From an uncultured Propionibacteriaceae bacterium (GTDB lineage Bacteria > Actinomycetota > Actinomycetes > Propionibacteriales > Propionibacteriaceae): a stretch of 13,478 bases of DNA. How positions within the stretch are numbered: the first letter of the stretch is position 1; each line of letters begins with the position of its first letter. The notes beneath the pieces are model-generated. The model was not told where the DNA came from. It was given only the letters and a program-made list of their open reading frames with translations, and searched no databases. Made by a program: the position numbers and the translations under genes. The stretch is taken from contig CALKHV010000165.1 of NCBI GenBank assembly GCA_937988865.1, positions 1-13,478 of the forward strand, given 5' to 3'. This document shows positions 1 to 6,257 of the stretch, in pieces.

Positions 1-60
1 CACGGTGATCAGGGCGATCAGCGCCCGGTTGGCGAGGCTCAGGGACGCAAGTTTGTGCAC
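1..60 (-). CDS. N-terminus of a probable RND-type efflux permease (partial, runs off the left edge)
   Basis: Only 20 codons are visible, starting from GTG at 60-58. The peptide starts (M)HKLASLSLANRAL and continues IALITV. A short cytoplasmic 'LSLANRALIAL' stretch leading straight into a hydrophobic first helix is what actinobacterial AcrB/HAE1-like RND permeases typically start with; that family match is from memory and rests on very few residues. An in-frame TAG four codons upstream of the GTG limits the start, so GTG at 60 is the only likely one. The Shine-Dalgarno is poor (only AGG in the preceding bases). The gene lies on the same strand as, and downstream of, the amino acid ABC operon, but a strong hairpin separates them, so it probably has its own promoter in 61-126. 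It could be another membrane protein. Confidence 0.5.
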   Translation of the reverse strand, partial: MHKLASLSLANRALIALITV

Positions 61-75
61 AGCCTGAGCCTAGGC

Positions 76-104
76 GACCGCGCAACCGATCCCAGGTCGC
101 GGTC
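76..104 (-). other. Small inverted repeat in the leader of the RND-like gene
   Basis: GACCGCG (76-82) is perfectly complemented by CGCGGTC (98-104) around a 15-base loop. An 8-base palindrome GCCTAGGC (68-75) lies next to it, just upstream of the GTG start at 60. The 61-126 interval between the big hairpin and the RND-like gene should hold that gene's promoter. I see no convincing -35/-10 pair. The repeat may be an operator or a leader stem, or chance in GC-rich DNA. Confidence 0.25.
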
Positions 105-126
105 TCACCCGCAAGAGGTGTTCAAT

Positions 127-186
127 GCCTGAGGTTGTGTCGACTTGTGCACCAATAACGGTGAACAATTCGACACAACCTCAGGC
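127..186 (-). terminator. 60-base imperfect palindrome at the end of the amino acid ABC operon (probable terminator)
   Basis: GCCTGAGGTTGTGTCGA (127-143) is matched perfectly by its reverse complement at 170-186 (17 bp). After one mismatch (144/169) four more pairs follow (145-148/165-168), then one mismatch (149/164) and four more pairs (150-153/160-163), leaving a 6-base apex AATAAC. That is 25 pairs over 60 bases. On the minus strand the stem starts with the last Ala codon and the TGA stop of the ATPase gene (GCC TGA). No T-run follows, which fits the U-tail-less terminators common in actinobacteria. It lies between two same-strand genes, so termination of the importer operon is the simplest reading. 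A mobile palindromic repeat is the alternative. Confidence 0.6.
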
Positions 187-957
187 CTCGGAGCTCATGC
201 GGCGCAGGAACTGCCGCGTCCGCTCTTCACGAGGGTTGTTGATCACCTCATGAGGCGGCCCCTGCTCGACCACGACGCCGGCGTCCATGAAGACGACGCG
301 ATCGGCGACGTCCCGCGCAAAGGCCATCTCGTGCGTGACGACGATCATCGTCATGCCGCCCTCGGCGAGGTCGCGCATGACCTTCAGCACCTCGCCGACG
401 AGTTCCGGGTCCAGCGCCGACGTGGGCTCGTCGAAGAGCATCAGCTTCGGGTCCATCGCCAGCGCCCGCGCGATCGCGACGCGCTGCTGCTGGCCACCAG
501 ACAGGGACGCGGGGTAGGCGTCCGCCTTCTCACTCAACCCGACCTGCTCGAGCAACTGGCGGGCGCGTGCTTCGGCGGTCGAACGGTCGGTCTTGCGCAC
601 CTGGATCGGCGCTTCGGCGATGTTGGCGAGCACCGTCATGTGCGGGAAGAGGTTGAACCGCTGGAAGACCATGCCGATCTCACGACGCTGGGTCGCCTTG
701 GCGACATCGGTCAGGTGGTGCAGGTGGCCGTCACGTTCGGCGTAGCCCATGAGGTCGCCGTCGACCCAGATGCGTCCGCCGTCGATCTCTTCGAGCAGGT
801 TGATGCAGCGCAGGAAGGTGGTCTTGCCCGAACCCGAGGGCCCGAGCAGGCACACGACCTCACCGGCCTCGACGTCGAGGTCGATGCCCTTGAGCACGTG
901 GTTGTGGTGGAACGACTTCGACACGTTCACGGCGTGCACGAGCGGCATGTCAGCCAT
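181..957 (-). CDS. Polar amino acid ABC importer, ATP-binding subunit (GlnQ/HisP family)
   Basis: This 258-aa protein has the full ABC ATPase motif set: Walker A GPSGSGKT (39-46), Q-loop Gln99 in MVFQ, signature LSGGQ (152-156), Walker B LMLFDE (172-177) with catalytic Glu177, D-loop SALD (180-183) and H-loop His209 in VVTHE. The '[12 protein letters not shown]' segment after the Q-loop is typical of polar amino acid transporters (GlnQ, HisP, ArtP). It would sit on the cytoplasmic face and drive uptake through the permease encoded directly upstream. Its ATG (957-955) shares one base with the TGA of the permease gene (TGATG), so translation is probably coupled. A second ATG three codons in is possible but has no better ribosome site. 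The stop codon lies inside the first arm of the hairpin at 127-186. The substrate cannot be told from the ATPase. Confidence 0.95.
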   Translation of the reverse strand: MADMPLVHAVNVSKSFHHNHVLKGIDLDVEAGEVVCLLGPSGSGKTTFLRCINLLEEIDGGRIWVDGDLMGYAERDGHLHHLTDVAKATQRREIGMVFQRFNLFPHMTVLANIAEAPIQVRKTDRSTAEARARQLLEQVGLSEKADAYPASLSGGQQQRVAIARALAMDPKLMLFDEPTSALDPELVGEVLKVMRDLAEGGMTMIVVTHEMAFARDVADRVVFMDAGVVVEQGPPHEVINNPREERTRQFLRRMSSEA

Positions 958-1904
958 CAGTGCTCACCCACCTTCGCGAGCAGACGCCTGGTCTGCGGAT
1001 TGACCTCGGTGCCGAATCCGCGTCCGAACTTCTTCTCGAGGTAGTACTGGCCGACCATCAGCACCGAGCACACGATGATGTACCAGAGCGTGGCGGCGAC
1101 GTAGGCGGGCATGATGCGGTACGTCCGATTGGCGACGATGGTCGCCTGGTTGAAGAGTTCCATCCCCACGGGGACGGCGGCGAGCAGCGAGGTGTCCTTC
1201 ACCATCGCGATGGTCTCGTTGCCGGTCGGGGGCACGATCACGCGCATCGCCTGCGGCAACACGATGCGACGCATGGTCTGGCCGCTCGACATGCCGAGGG
1301 CCTGCGCGGCTTCGCGCTGGCCGGTGTCGACGCTGAGGATGCCGGCGCGGGCGATCTCGGCCATGTAGGCGGCCTCGGACAATCCCAGCCCCAGGGCACC
1401 GATGAAGATGCCGCCCGAGATCGAGCGGACGTCCAGGGTCATGAAGGTCAGGTCGTTCGACCACCCGAACCAGTTGGCGAAGGTCTGTCCGAAGGGGACA
1501 CCGATCTCGACCGTCGGGTAGAGGTAGATCAACCCGACGCCGAGGATGGTCAGCAACACGTACCGGGGCACCGACCGGAAGAACCACGTGTAGACCGCGC
1601 TGACGATCCTCAGGACCGGGTTTCCGCTCAGCCGCATGATCGCCATCAGGACGCCGAGACTTGCGCCGATGATCATGGCGATCACGGTGCCGAGCAGCGT
1701 CCCGTAGAGCAGCCCCTGCAGGATGGGCTTGTAGTTCATGACCTTGAGGACGTAGCCCCAGTCCCAGCGGGGGTTGGTCACGAACGAGTGGATCAGCATC
1801 GCCACCAGCACGGCGATGACGGCGACGGTGACCCACCGCCAGGGATGCCGAACCGGCCGGGCGTTGATGGCGCCCGGCCGGTCGGGACTCGTGGTCTGGC
1901 TCAC
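957..1904 (-). CDS. Polar amino acid ABC importer, permease subunit (HisM/GlnP family)
   Basis: From the GTG at 1904-1902 the product is 315 aa. It has a short cytoplasmic N-terminus, a first helix around 23-41, then the BPD_transp_1 core with about four more hydrophobic segments (about 60-90, 113-130, 152-175, 275-294). The EAA loop that docks on the ATPase is clear: [10 protein letters not shown] at 198-207 followed by [14 protein letters not shown] to residue 226. The GTG overlaps the TGA of the binding-protein gene (GTGA), and no separate Shine-Dalgarno is seen, which fits coupled translation. The same reading frame stays open far upstream (to 2918), but that part is an antisense-like shadow of the binding-protein gene and should not be annotated as a fusion. 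The loop usually reading FFRGTPLLVQ is [10 protein letters not shown] here, a modest divergence. A full transporter needs either two copies of this subunit or a partner not seen here. Confidence 0.93.
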   Translation of the reverse strand: MSQTTSPDRPGAINARPVRHPWRWVTVAVIAVLVAMLIHSFVTNPRWDWGYVLKVMNYKPILQGLLYGTLLGTVIAMIIGASLGVLMAIMRLSGNPVLRIVSAVYTWFFRSVPRYVLLTILGVGLIYLYPTVEIGVPFGQTFANWFGWSNDLTFMTLDVRSISGGIFIGALGLGLSEAAYMAEIARAGILSVDTGQREAAQALGMSSGQTMRRIVLPQAMRVIVPPTGNETIAMVKDTSLLAAVPVGMELFNQATIVANRTYRIMPAYVAATLWYIIVCSVLMVGQYYLEKKFGRGFGTEVNPQTRRLLAKVGEH

Positions 1905-2794
1905 GGGTTGACCGGGAAGGCGGTCACCGCGCCCGACGTGTTGCCCCACTTGGCGAGGATGGCGTCGTAGACGCCGTCGGCCTTCAGCTTGGCGAGGGCC
2001 TCGCTGACCAGGGTGGCGAGTTCGGTGTCGGCCTTGGGGACGACGATGCCGTAGGGCGCCGCGTCGTACATCTCGCCGACCAGTTCGAGCTCGCCGGACT
2101 GCTTCACCGCGTAGGCAGCGATGGGCGAATCGGCGAGGGTGGCGTCCGCCTTGCCCGAGACGACGTTGGCGGTGGCCTTCGACTGCTCGGCTTCGACGAC
2201 GGCGACGATGGCCTTCTTGCCGGCGTCCACGCAGGCCTTGGACTTCGCCTCGAGGTCGTCGACCTGCACCGTGCCCTTCTGGACGGCGACGGTGAGTCCA
2301 CACGCGTTGCTCGGGTCGACGCCGTTGGGGTTGCCCTTCTTGGTGGCCCACGAGGTGCCGGCGTTGAAGTACTGCACCATGTTGACCTGCTTCATGCGCT
2401 CGTCGTTGATGGTGAACGAGCTGATGGCGATGTCGTACTTGCCGCTGGTGACACCGAGGATGATCGTGTCGAAGCCGGCGTTGTTGTACTCGACCTTCAG
2501 GCCGAGGGTGGTGCCGATGGCATTGAGGAGGTCGACGTCCATGCCCTCCATCGACTTGCCGTCCGTGCCGATGAACTCGTTGGGGGCGTAGGAGCCGTCC
2601 GATCCGTCGATCAGTGTGCCGGCCGACTTGAGGTCGGCGGGGACGCGGTCGGCCAGCGCCTGGTCGACCTGGGCGGTGGGCAGGGAGGACGCGGTGCCGG
2701 CATCGGCCTCGTCGAGGCTCGAACTGCCACAGGCAGACAGTGCGAGTGCGGAGATGATGGCTGCGGCGACCGCAGCGGTCTTCAGGCGATTCAT
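1901..2794 (-). CDS. Amino acid ABC importer, substrate-binding lipoprotein (SBP_bac_3 family)
   Basis: From ATG at 2794-2792 the product is 297 aa. It begins with a lipoprotein signal: MNRLKTAAVAAAII, a hydrophobic stretch, then lipobox LSAC (19-22) with Cys22 as the lipidated residue. The mature part is a type II periplasmic-binding fold of family 3: an early '...GSDGSYAPNEFIG..' strand, 'GFDTIILGVTSGKYDIAIS' and the 'SFTINDERMKQVNM' hinge region, then 'GLTVAVQKGT' starting the second lobe. It would capture a polar amino acid outside the membrane. Two cysteines flanking the GLTVAVQ segment could form a disulfide, as seen in many actinobacterial homologues. A Shine-Dalgarno GAGGA (minus strand of 2800-2804) lies five bases before the ATG and decides this start. 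A longer 383-aa reading to 3052 would bury the signal peptide and is rejected. First gene of the three-gene operon; substrate unknown. Confidence 0.94.
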   Translation of the reverse strand: MNRLKTAAVAAAIISALALSACGSSSLDEADAGTASSLPTAQVDQALADRVPADLKSAGTLIDGSDGSYAPNEFIGTDGKSMEGMDVDLLNAIGTTLGLKVEYNNAGFDTIILGVTSGKYDIAISSFTINDERMKQVNMVQYFNAGTSWATKKGNPNGVDPSNACGLTVAVQKGTVQVDDLEAKSKACVDAGKKAIVAVVEAEQSKATANVVSGKADATLADSPIAAYAVKQSGELELVGEMYDAAPYGIVVPKADTELATLVSEALAKLKADGVYDAILAKWGNTSGAVTAFPVNP

Positions 2795-2815
2795 GGGGGT
2801 CCTCAGTTTCAACAA

Positions 2816-2871
2816 ATCTTGCGGGAGACGAGCGATGCTCCAGCGTAGTCCGGAGCCTTCGACCGCAAGAT
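2816..2871 (-). other. Nested inverted repeat in the leader of the importer operon
   Basis: ATCTTGCGG (2816-2824) is perfectly complementary to CCGCAAGAT (2863-2871). Inside it GCTCC (2837-2841) is complementary to GGAGC (2852-2856). Both lie in the 127-base gap between the TetR stop and the start of the binding-protein gene. They could fold as a two-tier stem in the 5' leader, or the outer arms could be a protein-binding site near the promoter. No confident -35/-10 pair is visible in this gap. A weak 6-bp repeat (CCGTGA 2896-2901 / TCACGG 2922-2927) at the TetR stop could help end the tetR transcript. Confidence 0.35.
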
Positions 2872-2921
2872 GTGGCGTCAGAGTGCGGACATGGACCGTG
2901 ATGAAGATCGCGGGACACACG

Positions 2922-3536
2922 TCACGGAACAGAAACCCATCCCGGGCCTGTGAGGTATCGCTGGATCGTCGGGCCCACCGTCGCCACGAGCGTGTCGTGG
3001 TCGATCTCGACCATGGGGGGCAGTTTGATGATGTAGCGGGCGAACGCGACACCGAACAGATGGGACGCCGCGAGGGCCAGACTCCTCATGCGTCCGGGGT
3101 CGGCGTGGGTCTGAGTCTGGACGCGGGAGCCCAGGAGCTCCCGGAGCAGGTCAACCCCTTCTTCCGACGTCGTGGCGGAGCGCACGAGCGCCAGGAGGAT
3201 CGGCAGGACCCCGGGGTCCTCCCACAACCGGAGGTAGGCGTCGGTGACCCGCTCGCCGAGAGCGGCCGGGTCGCCCTCCAGGCTGGCCGCGAGACGCTCC
3301 GGAATGGCGCTGCGATCGGCGACCACCGTGGCGAAGAGGGTCTGCTTGTCGGTGAAGAAGTGCCTGATCAGGGCCGGGTCGACCCCGGCCGCCGCCGCGA
3401 TCGCCCGCGTGGACGCCCCGTCGTAACCCCGCTCGGCGAACAGGTCGAGGGCGGCGTCGAGGATCGCGTCCCGGGTGCCGCTGTCGCCCACGCGGCGTCC
3501 GGTGGGTCGACGACGGGGTGGCGTGGGCTCGGGCAT
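2922..3536 (-). CDS. TetR-family transcriptional repressor, likely regulator of the divergent ABC exporter
   Basis: From ATG at 3536-3534 the product is 204 aa, a normal TetR length. After a basic, Pro/Arg-rich N-terminal tail (1-18), the TetR_N domain follows: 'TRDAILDAALDLFAERGYDG' then the helix-turn-helix around 42-63 with 'TRAIAAAAGVDPALIRHFFTDK'. The C-terminal ligand/dimer domain (about 80-204) ends in '..KLPPMVEIDHDTL' and 'VGPTIQRYLTG', a pattern I associate with TetR proteins next to ABC-2 drug pumps. It would bind as a dimer and release DNA on binding a small molecule. The gene is divergent from the exporter ATPase with a 106-bp gap holding a perfect 10-bp inverted repeat. No ribosome site precedes the ATG, and a good -10 box (TATCAT) ends 7 bases before it, so the mRNA is probably leaderless. 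A longer frame to 3815 runs into the exporter gene and is rejected. Confidence 0.92.
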   Translation of the reverse strand: MPEPTPPRRRPTGRRVGDSGTRDAILDAALDLFAERGYDGASTRAIAAAAGVDPALIRHFFTDKQTLFATVVADRSAIPERLAASLEGDPAALGERVTDAYLRLWEDPGVLPILLALVRSATTSEEGVDLLRELLGSRVQTQTHADPGRMRSLALAASHLFGVAFARYIIKLPPMVEIDHDTLVATVGPTIQRYLTGPGWVSVP

Positions 3537-3543
3537 GCGTCCA

Positions 3544-3589
3544 ATGATAACTCCACGCTTGGTGATTTCCTCAGATGTGGAGTTATGCT
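3544..3589. promoter_or_regulatory. Divergent promoter/operator region between tetR and the ABC exporter
   Basis: ATAACTCCAC (3547-3556) and GTGGAGTTAT (3577-3586) are perfect reverse complements separated by 20 bases. On the minus strand TATCAT (3549-3544) is a near-consensus -10 box (5 of 6), 7 bases from the tetR ATG. On the plus strand TATGCT (3584-3589) is a plausible -10 for the exporter, with TTGGTG (3559-3564) as a possible but distant -35 (19-base spacer). Each arm overlaps one -10, so a repressor bound there would block both promoters. The repeat is seen; its role as the TetR operator is inferred from position. The 20-base spacing is longer than a typical single TetR site, so two dimers, or simply two similar promoters, are alternatives. 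Confidence 0.5.
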
Positions 3590-3642
3590 TGTCGACGTCG
3601 CACCCACCCATCAGGCGCGGCACACGCCACGAGGAGACACGC

Positions 3643-4548
3643 ATGAGCACTGCGGACGCGGTGATCGAGGTCGAGGGACTGACCAAGTCGTACGGAAAGT
3701 TCCAGGCCCTCACCGGCCTTGACCTGCAGGTGCAGCGTGGCGAGGTCCACGGGTTCCTCGGGCCGAACGGGGCCGGCAAGTCGACCACGATCAGGGTGCT
3801 GCTGGGCCTGCTCAAGGCCGACTCCGGCCGGGTCCGCGTCCTCGGTGGTGACCCGTGGAACGACGTCGTGGCGCTGCACCGACGCCTCGCCTACGTCCCC
3901 GGGGACGTGTCGCTGTGGCCGGGGATGACCGGCGGCGAGGCCATCGACCTGCTGGGCGCGCTGCGTGGCGGGCTGGACGAGAGGCGCCGCGCCGACCTCA
4001 TCGAACGCTTCGAACTCGACCCCACCAAACGCGGACGCCAGTACTCCAAGGGCAACCGCCAGAAGGTGGCAGTCGTGGCGGCGCTGGCGTCCGATGTTGA
4101 ACTGCTCGTGCTCGACGAGCCGACCAGCGGCCTCGACCCGCTCATGGAGAACGTCTTCCAGGAGGTCATCGGCGAGGCGACCAAACGCGGCGCCACCGTG
4201 TTGCTGTCGAGCCACATCCTCGCCGAACTGGAGACCCTCGCCGACCGGTTGAGCATCATCCGCGACGGACGCATCGTCCAGGAGGGCACCCTCGCCGACC
4301 TGCGTGGCAACACGCGCACGGCCATCCACGCCGTCCTCGACCGCCAACCGGACGCAGCAGTGCTCGCGGCGTTGCACGGCGTCCGACTGGAGGGGTCGCG
4401 CCTGACCGCTACCGTCGAGTCGAGCCACATCGGGGACGCCATGGCCTCGCTCACCCCCTACGGCATCACGTCGCTCACCGTCGAGCCGCCATCGCTGGAG
4501 TCACTCTTCCTGCGCCTCTACGACGACTCGCCCGAGGCGACGCGATGA
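3643..4548 (+). CDS. ABC-2-type drug exporter, ATP-binding subunit
   Basis: A 301-aa ABC ATPase of the drug-exporter (CcmA/DrrA-like) class. Walker A is GPNGAGKS (40-47), the signature is the variant YSKGNRQK (134-141), Walker B LLVLDE (154-159) with Glu159, D-loop SGLD (162-165) and H-loop His191 in LLSSH. The Q-loop position reads YVPGDVSLWP (84-93), with Gly87 where Gln is usual. From memory this is characteristic of the subgroup paired with large 'polyketide exporter' permeases rather than a defect. The last 90 or so residues form the C-terminal regulatory extension common in this class. GAGGAG (3631-3636), six bases before the ATG, is a strong ribosome site and fixes the start; an in-frame longer reading to 3475 overlaps tetR. 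The stop overlaps the permease start (ATGA). Substrate unknown; drug or antibiotic export is inferred from family and the divergent TetR. Confidence 0.93.
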   Translation: MSTADAVIEVEGLTKSYGKFQALTGLDLQVQRGEVHGFLGPNGAGKSTTIRVLLGLLKADSGRVRVLGGDPWNDVVALHRRLAYVPGDVSLWPGMTGGEAIDLLGALRGGLDERRRADLIERFELDPTKRGRQYSKGNRQKVAVVAALASDVELLVLDEPTSGLDPLMENVFQEVIGEATKRGATVLLSSHILAELETLADRLSIIRDGRIVQEGTLADLRGNTRTAIHAVLDRQPDAAVLAALHGVRLEGSRLTATVESSHIGDAMASLTPYGITSLTVEPPSLESLFLRLYDDSPEATR

Positions 4549-6173
4549 GCGTCCTCACCACGAGTCGGGCGACACACGCCCCCACCGGACGCCTGACCGG
4601 TACGAAACCGCTGCTGCGAGCGTCCGTGAAGCACGACGGACGCCTGTTCGCCCCGTGGATCGCCATCGTCACGGCGCTGTCGGCGTCCTCGGTGCTGGTC
4701 TACCCCTGGGTGTTCCCCAGCGCGATGGACCGCATGGCCCTCGCCATCGCGATCGGCGCCAACCCCGCACTGAGCCTGATCTTCGGGCCCGCTCACGACC
4801 TGTCGTCGGTCGACGGCTTCAATGCGTGGCGCAGCCTCGCACTCGGCGGCTTCTTCACCGCCCTCGGGGCGACTTTCGCCGTCACCCGCGCCACGCGAGG
4901 GCAGGAGGATTCGGGACAGGCCGAGTTGCTGGCGTCCGGGGTCATGGGACGCGAGGCCCGCCTGCTCACCGGCGTGGGCATCGCGGTGATCGGTTCGATC
5001 CTGCTGGGCGTGGTCTCGTCGCTGGTCACGGTGCTCTGCGGTGGCGCATGGGACGCGTCGCTGCTGCTCGGGGCCACGTTCACCGCTACGGGTTGGATGT
5101 TCGCGTCCGTCGCCGCGGTCACCGCCCAACTCGGGTCGGACGCACGCACCGCCAACTCCATGGCCGTCGGCACGCTGGGCTCGCTGTTCGTGTTGCGCGG
5201 GTTCGCCCAGTCGATGGACGCCCCCGCCTGGACGGTGTGGGTCAACCCCCTCGGTTGGCCCATGGAGACCCAACCGGCGGGCGCCAACCGCTGGTGGCCC
5301 CTGGTGTTTGCCCTGGTGCTCACGGCGGCCATGCTCGTTGTGGCCTTCGTGCTACAGGCCCGCCGTGACTTCGGCCAGGGCGCCATCGCCCCCAGGCCAG
5401 GGCCCGACCGTGGCAGCGCGCGCAGCACGTGGAGCCTTGCGCTTCGCCTCAACCGCGGTCCGCTGGTCACGTGGACGATCGCGTTCGTCCTGCTCGGGAT
5501 CGTGTTCGGCTACTTCGCCACGTCGGTCACCGACATCGCTTCGTCCGACAGCGCCATCGCGGGCGTGCTGGCGGCCGGGGTCGTGACCCCGGAGGCGATC
5601 GTCCAGGCCTTCCTGGTGATGGTGCTCAGCCTCGTGGGCATCCTGGCAGCGATCCCGGGCGTCCAGACGATGCTCAAGGTGCGGAGCGAAGAGCTGGAGG
5701 ACCGCGTCGAACCGCTCATCGCGACGGCCCTCAGTCGTCCGCGGTACTACGCGTCCCACGTCGTCGTCGCCCTCGTCAGCTCGACGTTCTTCGTGCTGGT
5801 GGCGGGGACGGTGATCGCGATCCTGACGTCCACGGCCGACATGGGGGTGGGCTTCGGTGACGTGTTGCTGCAGGCCGTCGTCACGGTGCCGGCGGTGTGG
5901 ACGATCGTCGCGGTATCCGTCGCCGTGATCGGCGCACGTCCGATCGTGAGCCTCGCGGCGTGGGGCGGAGTGCTCGCCTCGTTCGGCCTGACCTTGCTGG
6001 GCCCCACCTTCGGGCTGCCCGACTGGGCGCTGGGCGTCAGCCCGTTCTGGCACGTGCCGAAGGTCATGGCCGACAATCCGGACGCCATGGGCCTCGTCTG
6101 GGTGAGCCTGTTCACCTTCGCCTTCCTCGCGGTGGGATTCGTCGGGTTCCGCCGCCGCGATCTGGCTCGCTGA
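4545..6173 (+). CDS. ABC-2-type exporter, large polytopic permease (TnrB-like 'polyketide exporter' family)
   Basis: This 542-aa protein is almost entirely hydrophobic, with about twelve predicted membrane segments in two similar halves. The first half starts at the helix around 38-60; the second starts at 'LVTWTIAFVLLGIVFGYF' after a polar linker (about 268-300). Size and layout match the single large permease of the COG3559 type (tetronasin-exporter-like), where one long protein replaces two six-helix subunits. It would form the membrane channel for the ATPase encoded just upstream. The ATG shares four bases with the ATPase stop (ATGA), and GAGG (4534-4537) lies seven bases before it, so translation is coupled and well initiated. 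It ends in a short basic tail (GFRRRDLAR). The substrate cannot be inferred. I did not see frameshifts or gaps. Confidence 0.9.
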   Translation: MSVLTTSRATHAPTGRLTGTKPLLRASVKHDGRLFAPWIAIVTALSASSVLVYPWVFPSAMDRMALAIAIGANPALSLIFGPAHDLSSVDGFNAWRSLALGGFFTALGATFAVTRATRGQEDSGQAELLASGVMGREARLLTGVGIAVIGSILLGVVSSLVTVLCGGAWDASLLLGATFTATGWMFASVAAVTAQLGSDARTANSMAVGTLGSLFVLRGFAQSMDAPAWTVWVNPLGWPMETQPAGANRWWPLVFALVLTAAMLVVAFVLQARRDFGQGAIAPRPGPDRGSARSTWSLALRLNRGPLVTWTIAFVLLGIVFGYFATSVTDIASSDSAIAGVLAAGVVTPEAIVQAFLVMVLSLVGILAAIPGVQTMLKVRSEELEDRVEPLIATALSRPRYYASHVVVALVSSTFFVLVAGTVIAILTSTADMGVGFGDVLLQAVVTVPAVWTIVAVSVAVIGARPIVSLAAWGGVLASFGLTLLGPTFGLPDWALGVSPFWHVPKVMADNPDAMGLVWVSLFTFAFLAVGFVGFRRRDLAR

Positions 6174-6208
6174 ACCGGTCTGGGTCTCGGGTCGGTCTTG
6201 GTTTCAGC
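6169..6208 (+). terminator. Weak hairpin at the exporter stop codon
   Basis: GCTGAACC (6169-6176), containing the permease TGA, can pair with GGTTTCAGC (6200-6208) with one bulged T and a 23-base loop. It is weak, has no T-run and overlaps the -35 motif of the dps promoter. It may be a partial terminator between the exporter operon and dps, or chance. Confidence 0.25.
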
Positions 6209-6225
6209 TGGGCGATTCCGGGTAC
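6200..6225 (+). promoter_or_regulatory. dps: Candidate SigB/SigF-type general-stress promoter of dps
   Basis: GGTTT (6200-6204), 15 bases, then GGGTAC (6220-6225). This matches the consensus for actinobacterial stress sigma factors (mycobacterial SigF and Streptomyces SigB/SigH: GGTTT or GTTT, 14-17 bases, GGGTAC/T) at both elements. The predicted transcript start, about seven bases after the -10, leaves a 5' leader of roughly 25 bases with a proper ribosome site before the dps ATG. dps genes are known SigF/SigB-family targets in mycobacteria and streptomycetes. The match is seen; the sigma assignment is inference. Confidence 0.65.
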
Positions 6226-6257
6226 CTTCGCATCATCACCACGACAAAGGAGCCCTC

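Noticed and set aside
145..1044. Long plus-strand open frames opposite the importer ATPase and permease genes (also 960-1970 and 2616-3722)
   Set aside because: They are mirror frames of well-supported minus-strand genes in GC-rich DNA, encode His/Arg/Asp-rich sequence with no recognisable domain, and have no ribosome site.
957..2918. Apparent 653-aa fusion of an Arg-rich region to the importer permease
   Set aside because: The N-terminal 338 residues are an out-of-frame reading of the binding-protein gene. The permease starts at the GTG overlapping that gene's stop.
1901..3052. 383-aa version of the binding protein starting inside tetR
   Set aside because: It would put 86 residues in front of a clear lipoprotein signal peptide; GAGGA before the ATG at 2794 supports the shorter form.
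2922..3815. 297-aa version of the TetR protein
   Set aside because: It would start inside the exporter ATPase gene on the other strand and run through the divergent promoter region; 204 aa is the normal length.
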